NCBI RefSeq assembly: GCF_004340875.1
Contig: NZ_SLXQ01000007.1
Coordinates: 62,001 to 126,000 of the forward strand
Direction of reading: 5' to 3'
DNA length: 64,000 nucleotides
DNA from: Tamaricihabitans halophyticus
GTDB taxonomy: Bacteria; Actinomycetota; Actinomycetes; Mycobacteriales; Pseudonocardiaceae
Shown here: positions 29,901 through 39,748 of the stretch, piece by piece
How positions within the stretch are numbered: position 1 is the first letter of the stretch
How the letters are laid out: every line of letters begins with the position of its first letter
The notes under the pieces: generated by a model
What the model was told of the DNA's origin: nothing
Database searches by the model: none
What the model saw: the letters and a program-made list of their open reading frames with translations, nothing else
Translations under genes and position numbers: made by a program

Positions 29901-30286
29901 GCCTCGCGGAGCAGTTTCGCCCGAACGCCCGGGTCGGGTTGCTGTCGGGCGTCCCGCACCAGCTCGGCGAACTGGTTCGCGTCCACGGTGGCCTGGTCAA
30001 GCCGCAGGGCGTAGCCGGATGGACCGGCCGTGAGCAGTTGCCGCCCACCCGGTTCGACCTCGTCGAGAACCCGGCGTAGCTGGGAAACCTTGGCCTGCAA
30101 GGCGCCAGCGGGATTACCGGGCTGGTCGGCCCCCCACAGATGCTCCATGAGCCGATCGGCCGAGACCGGTTTGCCGTCCAACACGAGCAGGTTGGCGAGC
30201 AGCGCGCGAACCTTGCGGCCGGGGACGGCCACCTCGGTACCGTCTGCGTTCCATACCGCTAGTGGGCCGAGTACGCCGAATCGCAT
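26939..30286 (-). CDS. AfsR/SARP-type regulator with NTPase and TPR domains
   Basis: A 1115-residue regulator of the kind controlling secondary metabolism in actinomycetes. The start MRFGVLGPLAVW begins the OmpR-like winged helix (about 1-90), followed by a bacterial transcriptional activation domain (about 95-240). An NB-ARC/STAND NTPase has P-loop GPGGVGKTRLALEVA and LVLDNCEHL, and TPR-like helices fill the C-terminus. The frame is open from 30418, but the ATG at 30286 fits the domain. A linker is encoded by a 15-bp tandem repeat. No biosynthetic cluster lies next to it, and the target genes are unknown. Confidence 0.88.
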   Translation of the reverse strand: MRFGVLGPLAVWNADGTEVAVPGRKVRALLANLLVLDGKPVSADRLMEHLWGADQPGNPAGALQAKVSQLRRVLDEVEPGGRQLLTAGPSGYALRLDQATVDANQFAELVRDARQQPDPGVRAKLLREALDLWRGAAYADFADEEFARSTIDRLEESRRAAWDDAVQARLELGQHAELIGELSDALVHDPLRERLRALHMHALYLAGRQADALHSFDQLREHLAEELGLDPGPEISELRQRILRQDPTLRLAEPAHDTTRHTPPRTNLPLPATEIIGRQAELSSIVATLHPGRLVTLLGPGGVGKTRLALEVAHQYQEAPDGVWFLELGALSEHDCTDPVSALAEHIAAALNIREHQTLAMSMSTEPRSAAEQLTDALRDKRQLLVLDNCEHLVESVAALADRLRRAVPELSLLATSREPLGLHGEQLWPLAPLTLPAPDSGYTQSWSESGAIQLFVARAAARAPGFRLSEDNAATIAAICRRLDGLPLALELAAARVRALGIEQLAARLDDRFGILTTGNRDAPERQQTLRAVIDWSWELLSDPERTVLRRLAVHTDGCTLAAAEAICAGDGIDERDVLDILAQLVDRSLVQVLDQESRVRYRMLETVTSYCLERLAETGEQQAAELRHLRHYTALAETAEPRLRESSQQQWLCVLDTEAGNLRAALETANRLHRADLALRLARALAWYWFLRGRYRETHRTLARALDVPDSPGLDSTGPDSTGLDSTGPDSTGDGQLSLSRAMVTAWLAGIDMLRNAGTDPLGRSTTAIAHFDGLDAPVERAYAQWLLAFCMSQVGARDTVDTLLTDALDAMRAIGDQWGEAAALALRAWQSLSRGELTASRQDAEDSWTRFQEIGDRWGGVHVIQLLGVLAEIDGEYTRADQLNQMGLRFAEELGLWPMVAESLGRLGRLALLAKDFARADELHDRALHVALDQSFKPGAVFAEMGLVMAARRQGDFPKAETHIQRPLDWHRNQGYEAGLAFVLAEHGFLTEQQGNPALAREIHQQGLETARLTGDPRSIALAIEGLAGVAALDGEAHQAALLLGVASAARESVRAPLPAAERGDVDRIRAVAVEQHGEAEFAEHFERGATLGLARYLAHHDAQDPAPRGER
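28082..28156. repeat. 15-bp tandem repeat in the SARP gene
   Basis: Five head-to-tail 15-bp units (consensus CCCAGTGGARTCMRG on the plus strand, the last diverged) encode a DST-G-P/L pentapeptide repeat between the NTPase and the TPR part. Whole units keep the frame, so copy number could vary without breaking the protein. Confidence 0.85.
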
Positions 30287-30462
30287 AGTGCCGACGATAG
30301 CTGGCGAGGTCAGCGCGGGGGCGGATGGCCAGCAACGGCGCGTGATCGGCTCAGCGGCCCGACCCATTGTGCTGTTGCGACTTAGGGGCAACTTCCAGCC
30401 GCTGGCTGTTGGGACCAATCGGCAATAAGTCTAATGTGGACAGAAAGCGGTATGCTCGGACA

Positions 30463-31467
<1,005 letters not shown>

Positions 31468-31499
31468 CTCCGCGCGCCGGGCCAGGCATGCTATCCGCC

Positions 31500-32750
31500 A
31501 TGCACGCTGAACAGCATTACTTGGCTGGTCTGGACCTGGCGGGACGGCGGGTAGTCGTCGTCGGTGGGGGAGTAGTCGCGCAGCGTAGGCTGCCGAGACT
31601 GCAATCGGCCGGTGCGGCGATCGAGGTGGTCGCACCCGCGGTCTCCGCGGCGGTACAGGCGATGGCCGAAGCGGGGGAGCTCACCTGGACGCGACGAGCG
31701 TACGCGGAAGGCGATCTGGCTGGCGCCTGGTACGTCATCGCCTGTACCTCCGATGCGGCGGTGAACGCGGCGGTCGGCGCCGAGGCCGAACGTCAACGGG
31801 TGTTCTGCGTGCGGGCGGATCTGGCCGCTGACGGCAGTGCGGTGACCCCGGCGGTCGGTTCGTACGAAGGTCTCGTGTTCGGTGTCCTGGCTGGCGGGGC
31901 ATATCGACGCTCGGCCGGTGTCCGCGATGCGGTGCTCGCGGCCCTGCGGGACGGCAGGGTGGACGATCAGGGCGCGGCGGCCGCCACCGCGGAGGTTGCC
32001 TCGGCCGGTGACGAGACGCTGCCGGGCGTCGCGTTGATCGGTGGTGGGCCTGGTGATCCCGAGTTGATCACGGTACGCGGCCGGCGGCTGCTGTCCCGGG
32101 CGGATGTCGTCGTGGTCGATCGACTGGCGCCACGGGAACTGTTGGACGAACTGCCACCCGAGGTAGAGGTCATTGATGCCGCCAAGATCCCGTACGGGCG
32201 TGCGGCCAGCCAGGACGTGATCAATACGACGCTGATCGAACACGCCAGGGCAGGCCGGTTCGTGGTTCGCCTCAAGGGCGGCGATCCGTACGTCTTCGGC
32301 CGGGGCTTCGAGGAGGTGCTTGCCTGCGCGCAGGCTGGCGTGCCGGTCACCGTGGTTCCCGGTATCACCAGTGCCTTCGCGGTGCCTGCGATCGCCGATG
32401 TACCGGTCACCCACCGGGGCGTGACCCACGAGGTCGTGGTGGTCTCCGGGCATGTCGCGCCGGATGATCCGAGCTCGCTGGTGGACTGGGCGGCGCTCGG
32501 TCGGTTGCGCGGCACCATCGTGCTGATGATGGGCGTGGAACGACTGAGCCAGTTCGCCGAGGTACTACAGCGGCACGGGCGCGGCGCGGACACACCGGTC
32601 GCCGTGGTCCAGGACGGCACCCGACGGACCCAACACACGCTGCGCTCGACGCTGGCCAAGGTCGCCGCGGATGCCGCGGCGGCGGACATCAAACCCCCCG
32701 CGGTGATCGTGATCGGCGCGGTCGCCGCGCTCGGCGAGTCGGTCACCTGA
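31500..32750 (+). CDS. cysG: Siroheme synthase-type fusion: precorrin-2 dehydrogenase and uroporphyrinogen-III methyltransferase
   Basis: A 416-residue fusion. The N-terminal NAD-binding part (RRVVVVGGGVVAQRRLP, about residues 15-31) oxidises precorrin-2 to sirohydrochlorin and may insert iron. The C-terminal part (from about 180: VALIGGGPGDPELIT, VVVDRL, VVRLKGGDPYVFGRG, VVPGITSA) is SAM-dependent uroporphyrinogen-III C-methyltransferase. The mycobacterial CysG is organised alike. Starts at 31488 and 31500 are both possible, neither with a clear ribosome binding site. It supplies siroheme for sulfite/nitrite reductases and may also feed precorrin-2 into the cobalamin pathway encoded upstream. 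Confidence 0.9.
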   Translation: MHAEQHYLAGLDLAGRRVVVVGGGVVAQRRLPRLQSAGAAIEVVAPAVSAAVQAMAEAGELTWTRRAYAEGDLAGAWYVIACTSDAAVNAAVGAEAERQRVFCVRADLAADGSAVTPAVGSYEGLVFGVLAGGAYRRSAGVRDAVLAALRDGRVDDQGAAAATAEVASAGDETLPGVALIGGGPGDPELITVRGRRLLSRADVVVVDRLAPRELLDELPPEVEVIDAAKIPYGRAASQDVINTTLIEHARAGRFVVRLKGGDPYVFGRGFEEVLACAQAGVPVTVVPGITSAFAVPAIADVPVTHRGVTHEVVVVSGHVAPDDPSSLVDWAALGRLRGTIVLMMGVERLSQFAEVLQRHGRGADTPVAVVQDGTRRTQHTLRSTLAKVAADAAAADIKPPAVIVIGAVAALGESVT

Positions 32751-32807
32751 CACCCGGCCCCGTACCCGCCGGTAGCTTCGTCGTAACGGCTGCGCCAGGA
32801 TGGGCGG

Positions 32808-33662
32808 ATGGCGACTGATGTGGACGGGACCGGGGCGAGCTCGGCTGGGCTGGCCTCGCTCGCGGTGGACCGAACTGACGGCATCGCGGAGGTAACCCTG
32901 CTTGGCCCAGGCAAGGGCAATGCGATGGGGCCAGACTTCTGGCGGGAGCTGCCGCGGGTGTTCGACGAGTTGGACGCGGATCCGGATATCCGGGCGATCG
33001 TGCTGACCGGAAGCGGCGCGAATTTCTCGTATGGCCTGGACCTGCCCGCGATGTTGGCTGACTGGGCCGAGGTGCTCGGCGGCACGGCCTCGGCCAGCGC
33101 ACGCACCGGGTTCCTGCGCGAGCTCCGTCGGCTGCAAGCCAGTATCGACTCCGTCGCGCGATGCCGGACACCGGTGATCGCGGCGATCTCCGGCTGGTGC
33201 GTGGGCGGCGGAGTGGATCTGATCAGCGCGGTGGATGTCCGGCTCGCCAGCGCGGACGCGAAGTTCAGCGTCCGCGAGGTCAAGGTGGCGATGGTGGCGG
33301 ATCTGGGTAGCTTGCAGCGGCTGGGTCCGATCATCGGCGAGGGACACCTTCGTGAGCTGGCGTTGACCGGAAAGGACATCGACGCCGCGCGAGCCGAGCG
33401 GATCGGCCTGGTCAACGACGTCTACCCGGACCACGACGGGGTATATGCGGCCGCTCGCGCGATGGCTGTCGACATCGCCGCGAATCCACCGCTGGTCGTG
33501 CACGGCGTGAAGGAAATGCTCGCGGTGAACCATCAGCAGCGCATCGAAGAGGGGCTGCGATACGTCGGTGCCTGGAACGCCGCGTTTCTGCCGAGCGCGG
33601 ACCTGACCGAAGCGGTCACCGCGTTCATGGAACGCAGGGAGCCGCGGTTCACGGGCGACTAA
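32808..33662 (+). CDS. Enoyl-CoA hydratase/isomerase family, dienoyl-CoA isomerase-like
   Basis: A 284-residue crotonase. The oxyanion-hole segments FSYGLDLPAM and VGGGVDLISAVDVRLAS are present. The stretch VREVKVAMVADLGSLQRL matches the Glu and Asp pattern of delta(3,5)-delta(2,4)-dienoyl-CoA isomerases better than that of classical hydratases. A role in breaking down unsaturated fatty acids is therefore likely but not proven. It lies 58 bases after cysG with no functional link evident. Confidence 0.82.
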   Translation: MATDVDGTGASSAGLASLAVDRTDGIAEVTLLGPGKGNAMGPDFWRELPRVFDELDADPDIRAIVLTGSGANFSYGLDLPAMLADWAEVLGGTASASARTGFLRELRRLQASIDSVARCRTPVIAAISGWCVGGGVDLISAVDVRLASADAKFSVREVKVAMVADLGSLQRLGPIIGEGHLRELALTGKDIDAARAERIGLVNDVYPDHDGVYAAARAMAVDIAANPPLVVHGVKEMLAVNHQQRIEEGLRYVGAWNAAFLPSADLTEAVTAFMERREPRFTGD

Positions 33663-33709
33663 GGCTCCGCGTGCGCGGGTGAACCAGGGCTGAACTCGGC
33701 CGACGGCGG

Positions 33710-34252
33710 CTATTCGATGGGCTGCAGGTTGGCCAAGATCACCTGGTCGGTTTGCGTGTCCCGGCAGGTGGTGCCGCCTTGGGACTTCGGCGGACCGGAG
33801 ACGCATTGCCAGGATTCCACCTGATCGGCGACCGGCCGTGTGCTGTCCGTTGGCTGTTTGCCCGCGATCTGTTTGTGGAACAGCTGAACGATGCGCAGCG
33901 ATTCGGCGCAGTCGATCTGGTCGGATGGCAGTACCTCGACCACGGTGCCGTTGTCCGCGGGTACCGTCCCGCAGGCGTTGGGGTCCCGTTGCGGTGGCGC
34001 GTCGGGGGCGGATTCGCTGCTGCTGGATGTCTCCGGCGGCGAGGTCGACGGCCCGGTGGACGGGGCGGTACTCGTGCTGCTTGGCGTCGAATCGGCTTGC
34101 GAGGGTGACTCGTTCGATTCGGCGCAACCGCTGAGCAGCAGCACGGTGAGCAGTGCACCGGCGCCGATCGGGGTAAGGCCCCAACCGTGCCGGCGGCGGG
34201 ATTTCCGCGAGTGTGCCCTGGGTATCTGACCGTGCACGACGAACCTCCGCAT
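33710..34252 (-). CDS. Putative secreted lipoprotein
   Basis: A 180-residue protein. A basic start is followed by a hydrophobic stretch and lipobox LLSGC (Cys at about 43), pointing to export and lipid attachment. A Ser/Thr/Pro-rich spacer (about 50-90) leads to a small domain with four Cys residues that could form disulfides. No family was recognised. It diverges from the marR operon. Confidence 0.75.
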   Translation of the reverse strand: MRRFVVHGQIPRAHSRKSRRRHGWGLTPIGAGALLTVLLLSGCAESNESPSQADSTPSSTSTAPSTGPSTSPPETSSSSESAPDAPPQRDPNACGTVPADNGTVVEVLPSDQIDCAESLRIVQLFHKQIAGKQPTDSTRPVADQVESWQCVSGPPKSQGGTTCRDTQTDQVILANLQPIE

Positions 34253-34496
34253 ATCGACGTCCGCTGTTATCGGACCATGCGGTAGGTGGCGGATGCGGTA
34301 ATGGCGGGACGTGTCGCGCCCGGTTTTCGGCAGGCGGGCCTGGGCGCCAGGCTAGGACTGAGATCACAACTAATGAATTTGCCGAGTCGGGCCAAACAGG
34401 TTCATAGTTGACCCTAGCAACCACTTGCATTCATCAATCAATAAAATGTCTGGTTCGGGCAGTGTCCGGACCTGGAAGAGTGGAGTACGCAGGGAT

Positions 34497-35051
34497 ATGT
34501 CGGCCGCAGCGGCCCCGCCCGAGGGTACGGAGCAGGACTTCCCGGTCGAGCTCGCCAGCGCCGACCGCATCGCGAGCGCGTTGGTGCGGTTCATGCGCCT
34601 GTTGGGGCGGGCGAAGCAGCAGTTCGCGGCGTCCAGCGAAGGACTGGAGCACACCGCCTTCATGCTGCTTGCTCGTCTGGTGACCGACGGCGCGCAGCGA
34701 TTGACCACCCTCGCCGAGTCGGTGATGTCCGACCCATCCACGGTCAGCCGGCAGGTCGCGCCTCTGGTACGCGAGGGGCTCGTGGAACGCAGGCCCGACT
34801 CGGAGGACCGGCGAGCGAGCCTGCTGGCGGTCACCGACGACGGAATGCTGCTGTTCGAAGCTGGCCGGCGGCAGCGGGACATGTTTATTGCGAATGCGTT
34901 GCGGGAGTGGGCATCAAGCGATGTCGAGCAGTTGACCTCGCTGCTGGAACGGCTGGCGACGGATTTCGAGAACGAACTCACCGATCTCGCCCCCGGTAGT
35001 GAAGCGGTACCACGCCGAGGAGATCGAGGGGACCAAGGGGAACAAGGATGA
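34497..35051 (+). CDS. MarR-family transcriptional regulator
   Basis: A winged-helix repressor of about 184 residues: LTTLAESVMSDPSTVSRQVAPLVREGLVERRPDSEDRRA holds the recognition helix and wing. The frame is open from 34425, but a TAAAAT box at 34442-34447 and GCAGGGAT before the ATG at 34497 favour the later start. Its TGA overlaps the next gene's ATG (ATGA at 35048-35051), so it is translationally coupled to the MFS exporter it probably controls. The ligand is unknown; it may be the exported compound. Confidence 0.88.
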   Translation: MSAAAAPPEGTEQDFPVELASADRIASALVRFMRLLGRAKQQFAASSEGLEHTAFMLLARLVTDGAQRLTTLAESVMSDPSTVSRQVAPLVREGLVERRPDSEDRRASLLAVTDDGMLLFEAGRRQRDMFIANALREWASSDVEQLTSLLERLATDFENELTDLAPGSEAVPRRGDRGDQGEQG

Positions 35052-37753
35052 GCAGGACCACCGCCTCGCCAGTGACGGGCGACGGGTCGGCAGCGGCGCC
35101 AACATCGGCGGAGTCGTTGTCACACAAGCAGATCGTTACGATCCTCATCGGACTGATGACGGGGATGTTCCTGGCCGCGCTCGATCAGACGATCGTGGGT
35201 ACGTCGATTCGTACCATCGCCGATGACTTGCACGGACTGAGCCTGCAAGCGTGGATCACGACCGCGTACCTGATTACCGCGACGATCTCCACGCCGATTT
35301 ACGGGAAGCTTTCCGACATATACGGTCGCAAGCCGTTCTATCTCGCAGCGATCTCGATCTTTATCGCTGGCTCGATCGCGGCGACCTTTGCCCAGTCGAT
35401 GTACCAGCTGGCCGCGTTCCGCGCGATTCAAGGACTCGGCGCGGGTGGGTTGATGTCGCTGGCCATGACGATCCTCGGTGACCTGGTGCCGCCTCGGCGA
35501 CGGGCCAAGTATCAGGGTTACTTCCTTGCCGTCTTTGGTACCTCAACCGTACTGGGGCCGGTACTCGGCGGGTTCTTCGCCGGAATCGACACCTTCGCGG
35601 GAGTTGATGGCTGGCGGTGGGTGTTCCTGGTGAACGTCCCGCTCGGCGCCATCGCGCTGTTCGTCGTCGCGAAAGTGCTGAACGTGCCGCATGAGCGGCA
35701 TAATCACCGGATTGACTGGTGGGGTGGACTCGCGCTGATCATCGGCCTGGTTCCGTTGCTTCTTGTGGCCGAACAGGGTCGGGAATGGGGCTGGGGCTCG
35801 ACCCGGTCATTGGTGTGTTTCGGGATCGGCGCGTTCGGGATCCTGCTGTTCATTCTCATTGAACGGGCGATGCGCGACGAGGCGCTGATCCCGCTCCGGC
35901 TGTTCCGGAACGCGACCTTCGCGGTAGCCATCGTCGGCGGCTTCATCGTCGGTATCGCGATGTTCGGCGCGATCATGCTCGTGCCACAGTATCTGCAGAT
36001 CGTGCAGGGTTACACACCCACCGAGTCCGGCCTGTTGATGCTGCCGCTGATGGTCGGGGTGATGTCGGCTTCGGTCCTTTCCGGTCAACTGACCTCGCGG
36101 ACCGGCCGGTACAAGATCTTCCCGATCATCGGGACCGCGTTGATGACCGTTGGGATGCTGCTTTTCGCGCAGATCGAGTGGAACAGTCCACTGTGGCAGC
36201 CGATGCTCTACATGTTCGTGATCGGCATCGGGCTCGGTAACTGCATGCAGACCCTGATCATCGCGGTGCAGAACGCGGGCCCGAAGCGGGATATGGGTGT
36301 TTCCACCGCGACCGCGACCTTCTTCAGGCAAATTGGTGGGACTACCGGCGTCGCGGTATTCATGTCCATTTTGTTCAGCACCCTGATGGGCAATGTGGTC
36401 CGGGCGTTCCAGAACTCGGGGATGCCCCCGGAGGCGATGGGTGCCGGCGGCAACATCATGGAGGACTCCTCGTTCCTGCAGCAGCTGCCGATCGAGCAGG
36501 CGCGGCCGTTCTTCATCGGCTTCACCGACTCGCTGTCGACGGTGTTCTACGTCGGTGCCGGCGTGGCCGCGCTCGCTTTCCTGGTGCTGCTGTTCATGCG
36601 GGAGATACCACTCGCGGACGGTGCCGGCCCAGCAGCCGCGACACTCGAGGGCGGCGAAGCGGCCCTCGACGACACGGACGGCACGGACGATTCTGTCGTT
36701 GCCCCCTCGGCGAACTCGGCCACGGCTGGCGACGGGGCGCGCCATCGACTGGCTAGCGAATCCGAATGGGTGGAGCCGGAGTTCGCCGAGGCGCTACCGG
36801 TCGGAGCCGGTAACGGCCAGGCACACCCAACAGACACGGCCAGCTCGGCCGCACAAGCTCCGAGCGTGCGCACGGCGGCGCTCCCCGTGGCGAGTGCCTC
36901 GGCGGACCTTCCGCAGGCCGAGCCCGTCGCCGAGCCGTCCGGTGCCGTCATCTGGGGCACGGTGCGCCAGGGGGACGGTTCCGCAGTGGCGGATACCGCG
37001 CTCACCTTGATCGACCCGCGCGGTAGGCAGGTAGGGCGCGGGCGGTCGGGCATCGATGGCGTATTCCGGCTCGTGGCTCCTGGCCCCGGTAGCTACGTGC
37101 TGATCGGCGCGGCCGAAGCCCATCAACCCGAGGCCTACACCGTGACGGTGGACAACCAGCCGGTCGAGCTCGCGCTCGTGTTGACCGGTACCAGCAGTCT
37201 CGGTGGCGCGGTCACTACGGAGGACACCGGCCAGGCCGTCGCCGGTGCCACCGTCACGCTGACCGATGGGCGGGGAGAGGTGATCAGCGCTGAGCAAACC
37301 GATGTTGCCGGTAACTACCGCTTCGCCGAGCTCGTCGCGGGCGCCTACACCCTGGTAGTCAGCGCGGCAGGGCATCGACCGAGTGCCGTCGCGGTGACGG
37401 TCCCCGGTAGCGGGGCGACCAGGCAGGACGTGCGGTTGACCGGCGGTGCGCAGCTACACGGGGTGGCGCGGACGGGTTCAGCGGACCGAGCGGTGGCGGA
37501 CGCGCGGATCACCCTGCTGGACGCGAACGGCAACGTGATGGGTGTGACGATCACCGGACCGAGTGGCGAGTACCGGTTCACCGACCTACCAGAAGGGGAT
37601 TACACGGTCATCGCGAGCGGATATCCGCCGGTGGCGAGCGCGCTGCGGGTTGAGCCGGGCCAGGACGGCGAACACGACGTCCGGCTGGGGTATCCCGAAG
37701 ACGGGCAGCCAGACTCGACCGCGGACACCGGACCGAGCGGAGCGGCGGAATGA
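35048..37753 (+). CDS. DHA2-type MFS exporter with three C-terminal carboxypeptidase-regulatory-like domains
   Basis: A 901-residue protein. Residues about 30-525 form a 14-helix drug:proton antiporter of the EmrB/QacA type (LDQTIVGTS at about 45; motif A GKLSDIYGRKP at 86-96; motif C GTSTVLGPVLGG at 164-175). After an acidic, Ala-rich linker, three beta-sandwich repeats run from about 633 to 885. Each has the YRF/FRL...GxYxLxxxAxGH pattern of carboxypeptidase-regulatory-like (transthyretin-like) domains. These should face the cytoplasm if the usual topology holds, which is unusual for this fold. The next gene overlaps by four bases and carries the same domain. Confidence 0.9.
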   Translation: MSRTTASPVTGDGSAAAPTSAESLSHKQIVTILIGLMTGMFLAALDQTIVGTSIRTIADDLHGLSLQAWITTAYLITATISTPIYGKLSDIYGRKPFYLAAISIFIAGSIAATFAQSMYQLAAFRAIQGLGAGGLMSLAMTILGDLVPPRRRAKYQGYFLAVFGTSTVLGPVLGGFFAGIDTFAGVDGWRWVFLVNVPLGAIALFVVAKVLNVPHERHNHRIDWWGGLALIIGLVPLLLVAEQGREWGWGSTRSLVCFGIGAFGILLFILIERAMRDEALIPLRLFRNATFAVAIVGGFIVGIAMFGAIMLVPQYLQIVQGYTPTESGLLMLPLMVGVMSASVLSGQLTSRTGRYKIFPIIGTALMTVGMLLFAQIEWNSPLWQPMLYMFVIGIGLGNCMQTLIIAVQNAGPKRDMGVSTATATFFRQIGGTTGVAVFMSILFSTLMGNVVRAFQNSGMPPEAMGAGGNIMEDSSFLQQLPIEQARPFFIGFTDSLSTVFYVGAGVAALAFLVLLFMREIPLADGAGPAAATLEGGEAALDDTDGTDDSVVAPSANSATAGDGARHRLASESEWVEPEFAEALPVGAGNGQAHPTDTASSAAQAPSVRTAALPVASASADLPQAEPVAEPSGAVIWGTVRQGDGSAVADTALTLIDPRGRQVGRGRSGIDGVFRLVAPGPGSYVLIGAAEAHQPEAYTVTVDNQPVELALVLTGTSSLGGAVTTEDTGQAVAGATVTLTDGRGEVISAEQTDVAGNYRFAELVAGAYTLVVSAAGHRPSAVAVTVPGSGATRQDVRLTGGAQLHGVARTGSADRAVADARITLLDANGNVMGVTITGPSGEYRFTDLPEGDYTVIASGYPPVASALRVEPGQDGEHDVRLGYPEDGQPDSTADTGPSGAAE

Positions 37754-38556
37754 CCCCGGCCGTGACGGCACGGCTGCGTGGCACGGATGGTTGGCCGGTA
37801 GCTACCGCGGTACTGACGATCACCGACGGCAGTGGCGAGCAGGTTGGCAGAGCCAAGCCCGAGTCCGATGGAATGGTGCGGGCGGAGTTGCCGCCCGGTA
37901 CCTACACGGTGGTGCTCACGGCAGCGGGTTTCACGCCTGCTGCTCGCACCGCCGTGGTGACCGCGAGCGGAGCGGATCTCGGCACCATCGTCCTGGAGCG
38001 TGTCGGGGGTATCGCGCTGCCGGAAGCTGGCGAGTGGTCGATCGATCCGGTGCATTCCACGATCCAAGTCACCGCTCGACACCTGGGCATCTCGAGCGTG
38101 CATGGTCGGTTCGCCGAGTTCTCCGGTCGGGTGACGGTCGCCGAACCCGTCGAACTGTCCACGGTGTGGGCGGAGATCGAGGCAGCGAGTATCGATACCG
38201 GAAACAAGATGCGGGATGATCATCTGCGCTCGATGGATTTCCTTCAGGTGGACGACCATCCGCGGATCTCCTTTGCCAGCACGGGATTGAGTCCAGCCGG
38301 CGGCTCCAAGTGGCTCCTCGACGGCATCCTCGATCTGTGCGGCGTGCGCAAACCGGTCCAACTGGATCTGGAGTACCTCGGTTCGGAGCAGGACCCCTGG
38401 GGTGAGCGGCGCGCTGGCTTCGCGGCGCGGACCGAGTTGCGCCGGGACGATTTCGCCATCAACTACAACCAGGTACTTCGGGCTGGAATCGCCGCCGTGG
38501 GCACGACATTACGGGTCAATTTGGATATTCAGCTGGTTCAAGGGACAGCGGGATAG
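37750..38556 (+). CDS. YceI-family lipid-binding protein with N-terminal carboxypeptidase-regulatory-like domain
   Basis: A 268-residue two-domain protein. Residues about 5-88 form one transthyretin-like repeat (GTYTVVLTAAGFTPAARTAVV). From about 95 a YceI domain follows (WSIDPVHSTIQVTARHLGISSVHGRF, MRDDHLRSMDFLQVDDHPRISF). YceI proteins have a lipocalin-like barrel that holds isoprenoid chains such as quinones. No signal peptide is seen, so it is probably cytoplasmic. The ATG overlaps the exporter stop (ATGA), implying a fixed ratio with it and perhaps a carrier role for a hydrophobic substrate. Confidence 0.88.
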   Translation: MTPAVTARLRGTDGWPVATAVLTITDGSGEQVGRAKPESDGMVRAELPPGTYTVVLTAAGFTPAARTAVVTASGADLGTIVLERVGGIALPEAGEWSIDPVHSTIQVTARHLGISSVHGRFAEFSGRVTVAEPVELSTVWAEIEAASIDTGNKMRDDHLRSMDFLQVDDHPRISFASTGLSPAGGSKWLLDGILDLCGVRKPVQLDLEYLGSEQDPWGERRAGFAARTELRRDDFAINYNQVLRAGIAAVGTTLRVNLDIQLVQGTAG

Positions 38557-38650
38557 CCTGTCTGGGCGACGTTGGTTAACGCGCGGCCGTAGCTTGCCGA
38601 CCTACGAGGTGTAGGTACGCGCATGTCGAGCTGTGATCGCGAAGGAAGCC

Positions 38651-38884
38651 ATGAACGGCGAAGCCCACCCCGAATCGACCGACGAGACTGATTCCGTGTC
38701 CGGCCGTGCCGCCGGCACGGCGCCGCCAACCACGCCTTGCACCGTGGTGTGGAGCCAGGGGAGGGCGTTCGTATTGGAAGCGGCGCTCAGCGGTAACCGG
38801 TGGGTGGGTTTCGATCAGCGAGGTCGGCCGCAGTCGCTGAGCTCCGGTGATCTGCAGCGGCGCGGCTGGAGCCGGCACCGCTAG
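38651..38884 (+). CDS. Small hypothetical protein
   Basis: A 77-residue frame preceded by GAAGGAAG. The first half is hydrophilic and probably disordered. The second half (TPCTVVWSQGRAFVLEAALS, then GNRWVGFDQRGRPQSLS) looks like a short beta-rich domain. It fills the gap between the yceI and pgsA genes in the same orientation. No family was recognised. Confidence 0.45.
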   Translation: MNGEAHPESTDETDSVSGRAAGTAPPTTPCTVVWSQGRAFVLEAALSGNRWVGFDQRGRPQSLSSGDLQRRGWSRHR

Positions 38885-38975
38885 TTCCGGCCCGACCCGA
38901 GCCAGCTAGCCGACCGGCGGACCGCACTGAGGCGGGTGAACCACGGCGGCTTCGCAGGTGTGGCACGCTAACCGC

Positions 38976-39602
38976 GTGTCGGCGGAAACTGGACAGCAGG
39001 CGTCTGATCGGATCTGGACGATCCCCAATGCGCTGAGCGTGCTCAGGCTCGCTGGGGTGCCAGTGTTCTTGTGGCTACTGCTCGGGCCGGAAGAGGACGG
39101 GTGGGCCCTCGCGTTGCTGGTTGCCAGCGCGCTCACCGATTGGTTGGACGGCAAACTCGCGCGCTGGCTCAACCAGACAAGCAAGTTCGGTGTGCTGTTG
39201 GACCCGGCGGCCGACCGGCTGTACATCTTCGCCACCCTGTTGGCCTTCGTACTCAGGGACATCCTGCCGCTATGGGTCGCGTTGATGCTTGTTGGTAGGG
39301 AGCTGGTGGTTGGCCTGTGCCTGCCCCTGTTGCGCCGCGCTGGCTATGCCCCGCCCGAGGTCACCTACGTCGGCAAAGCGGCGACGTTCTGCCTGATGTA
39401 CGCCTTCCCGCTACTGCTGCTCGTGCAGACCGACACGACCGCGGCCGAGGTGTTCCGACCGATCGCCTACGCGTTCACCGTGTGGGGTGCGGTGCTGCAC
39501 CTGTGGTCCGGGCTGCTCTACGTACTGCAGACCATCTCCGCGCTGCGGCAACGATCCGATGCGCCCGCCAGTTCAGCTGAGGACTCCCGGTCCGACTCCT
39601 GA
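38976..39602 (+). CDS. pgsA2: CDP-alcohol phosphatidyltransferase, PgsA2-like
   Basis: A membrane enzyme of about 208 residues that moves a phosphatidyl group from CDP-diacylglycerol to an alcohol. The catalytic motif DGx2ARx8Gx3Dx3D is complete in DGKLARWLNQTSKFGVLLD and the residues after it. Its place before gcvH-garA-merR matches mycobacterial pgsA2 (Rv1822), annotated as a glycerophosphate transferase or cardiolipin-type synthase; the acceptor is uncertain. GTG starts at 38958 and 38976 are both possible. Confidence 0.85.
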   Translation: MSAETGQQASDRIWTIPNALSVLRLAGVPVFLWLLLGPEEDGWALALLVASALTDWLDGKLARWLNQTSKFGVLLDPAADRLYIFATLLAFVLRDILPLWVALMLVGRELVVGLCLPLLRRAGYAPPEVTYVGKAATFCLMYAFPLLLLVQTDTTAAEVFRPIAYAFTVWGAVLHLWSGLLYVLQTISALRQRSDAPASSAEDSRSDS

Positions 39603-39748
39603 GCCGGCGAGCACACCGGGGAGGGCCGTCGAGAGTGCTGGACGGGGGTGCCTTGCCGCGCCGTTCGAGCGCCGCATACGCTTCGGCCGCACGAGATCAT
39701 CGGTGGGTGAGGGCGGGCCCGTACCTACTCGACGGGAGGAAGTATCCG

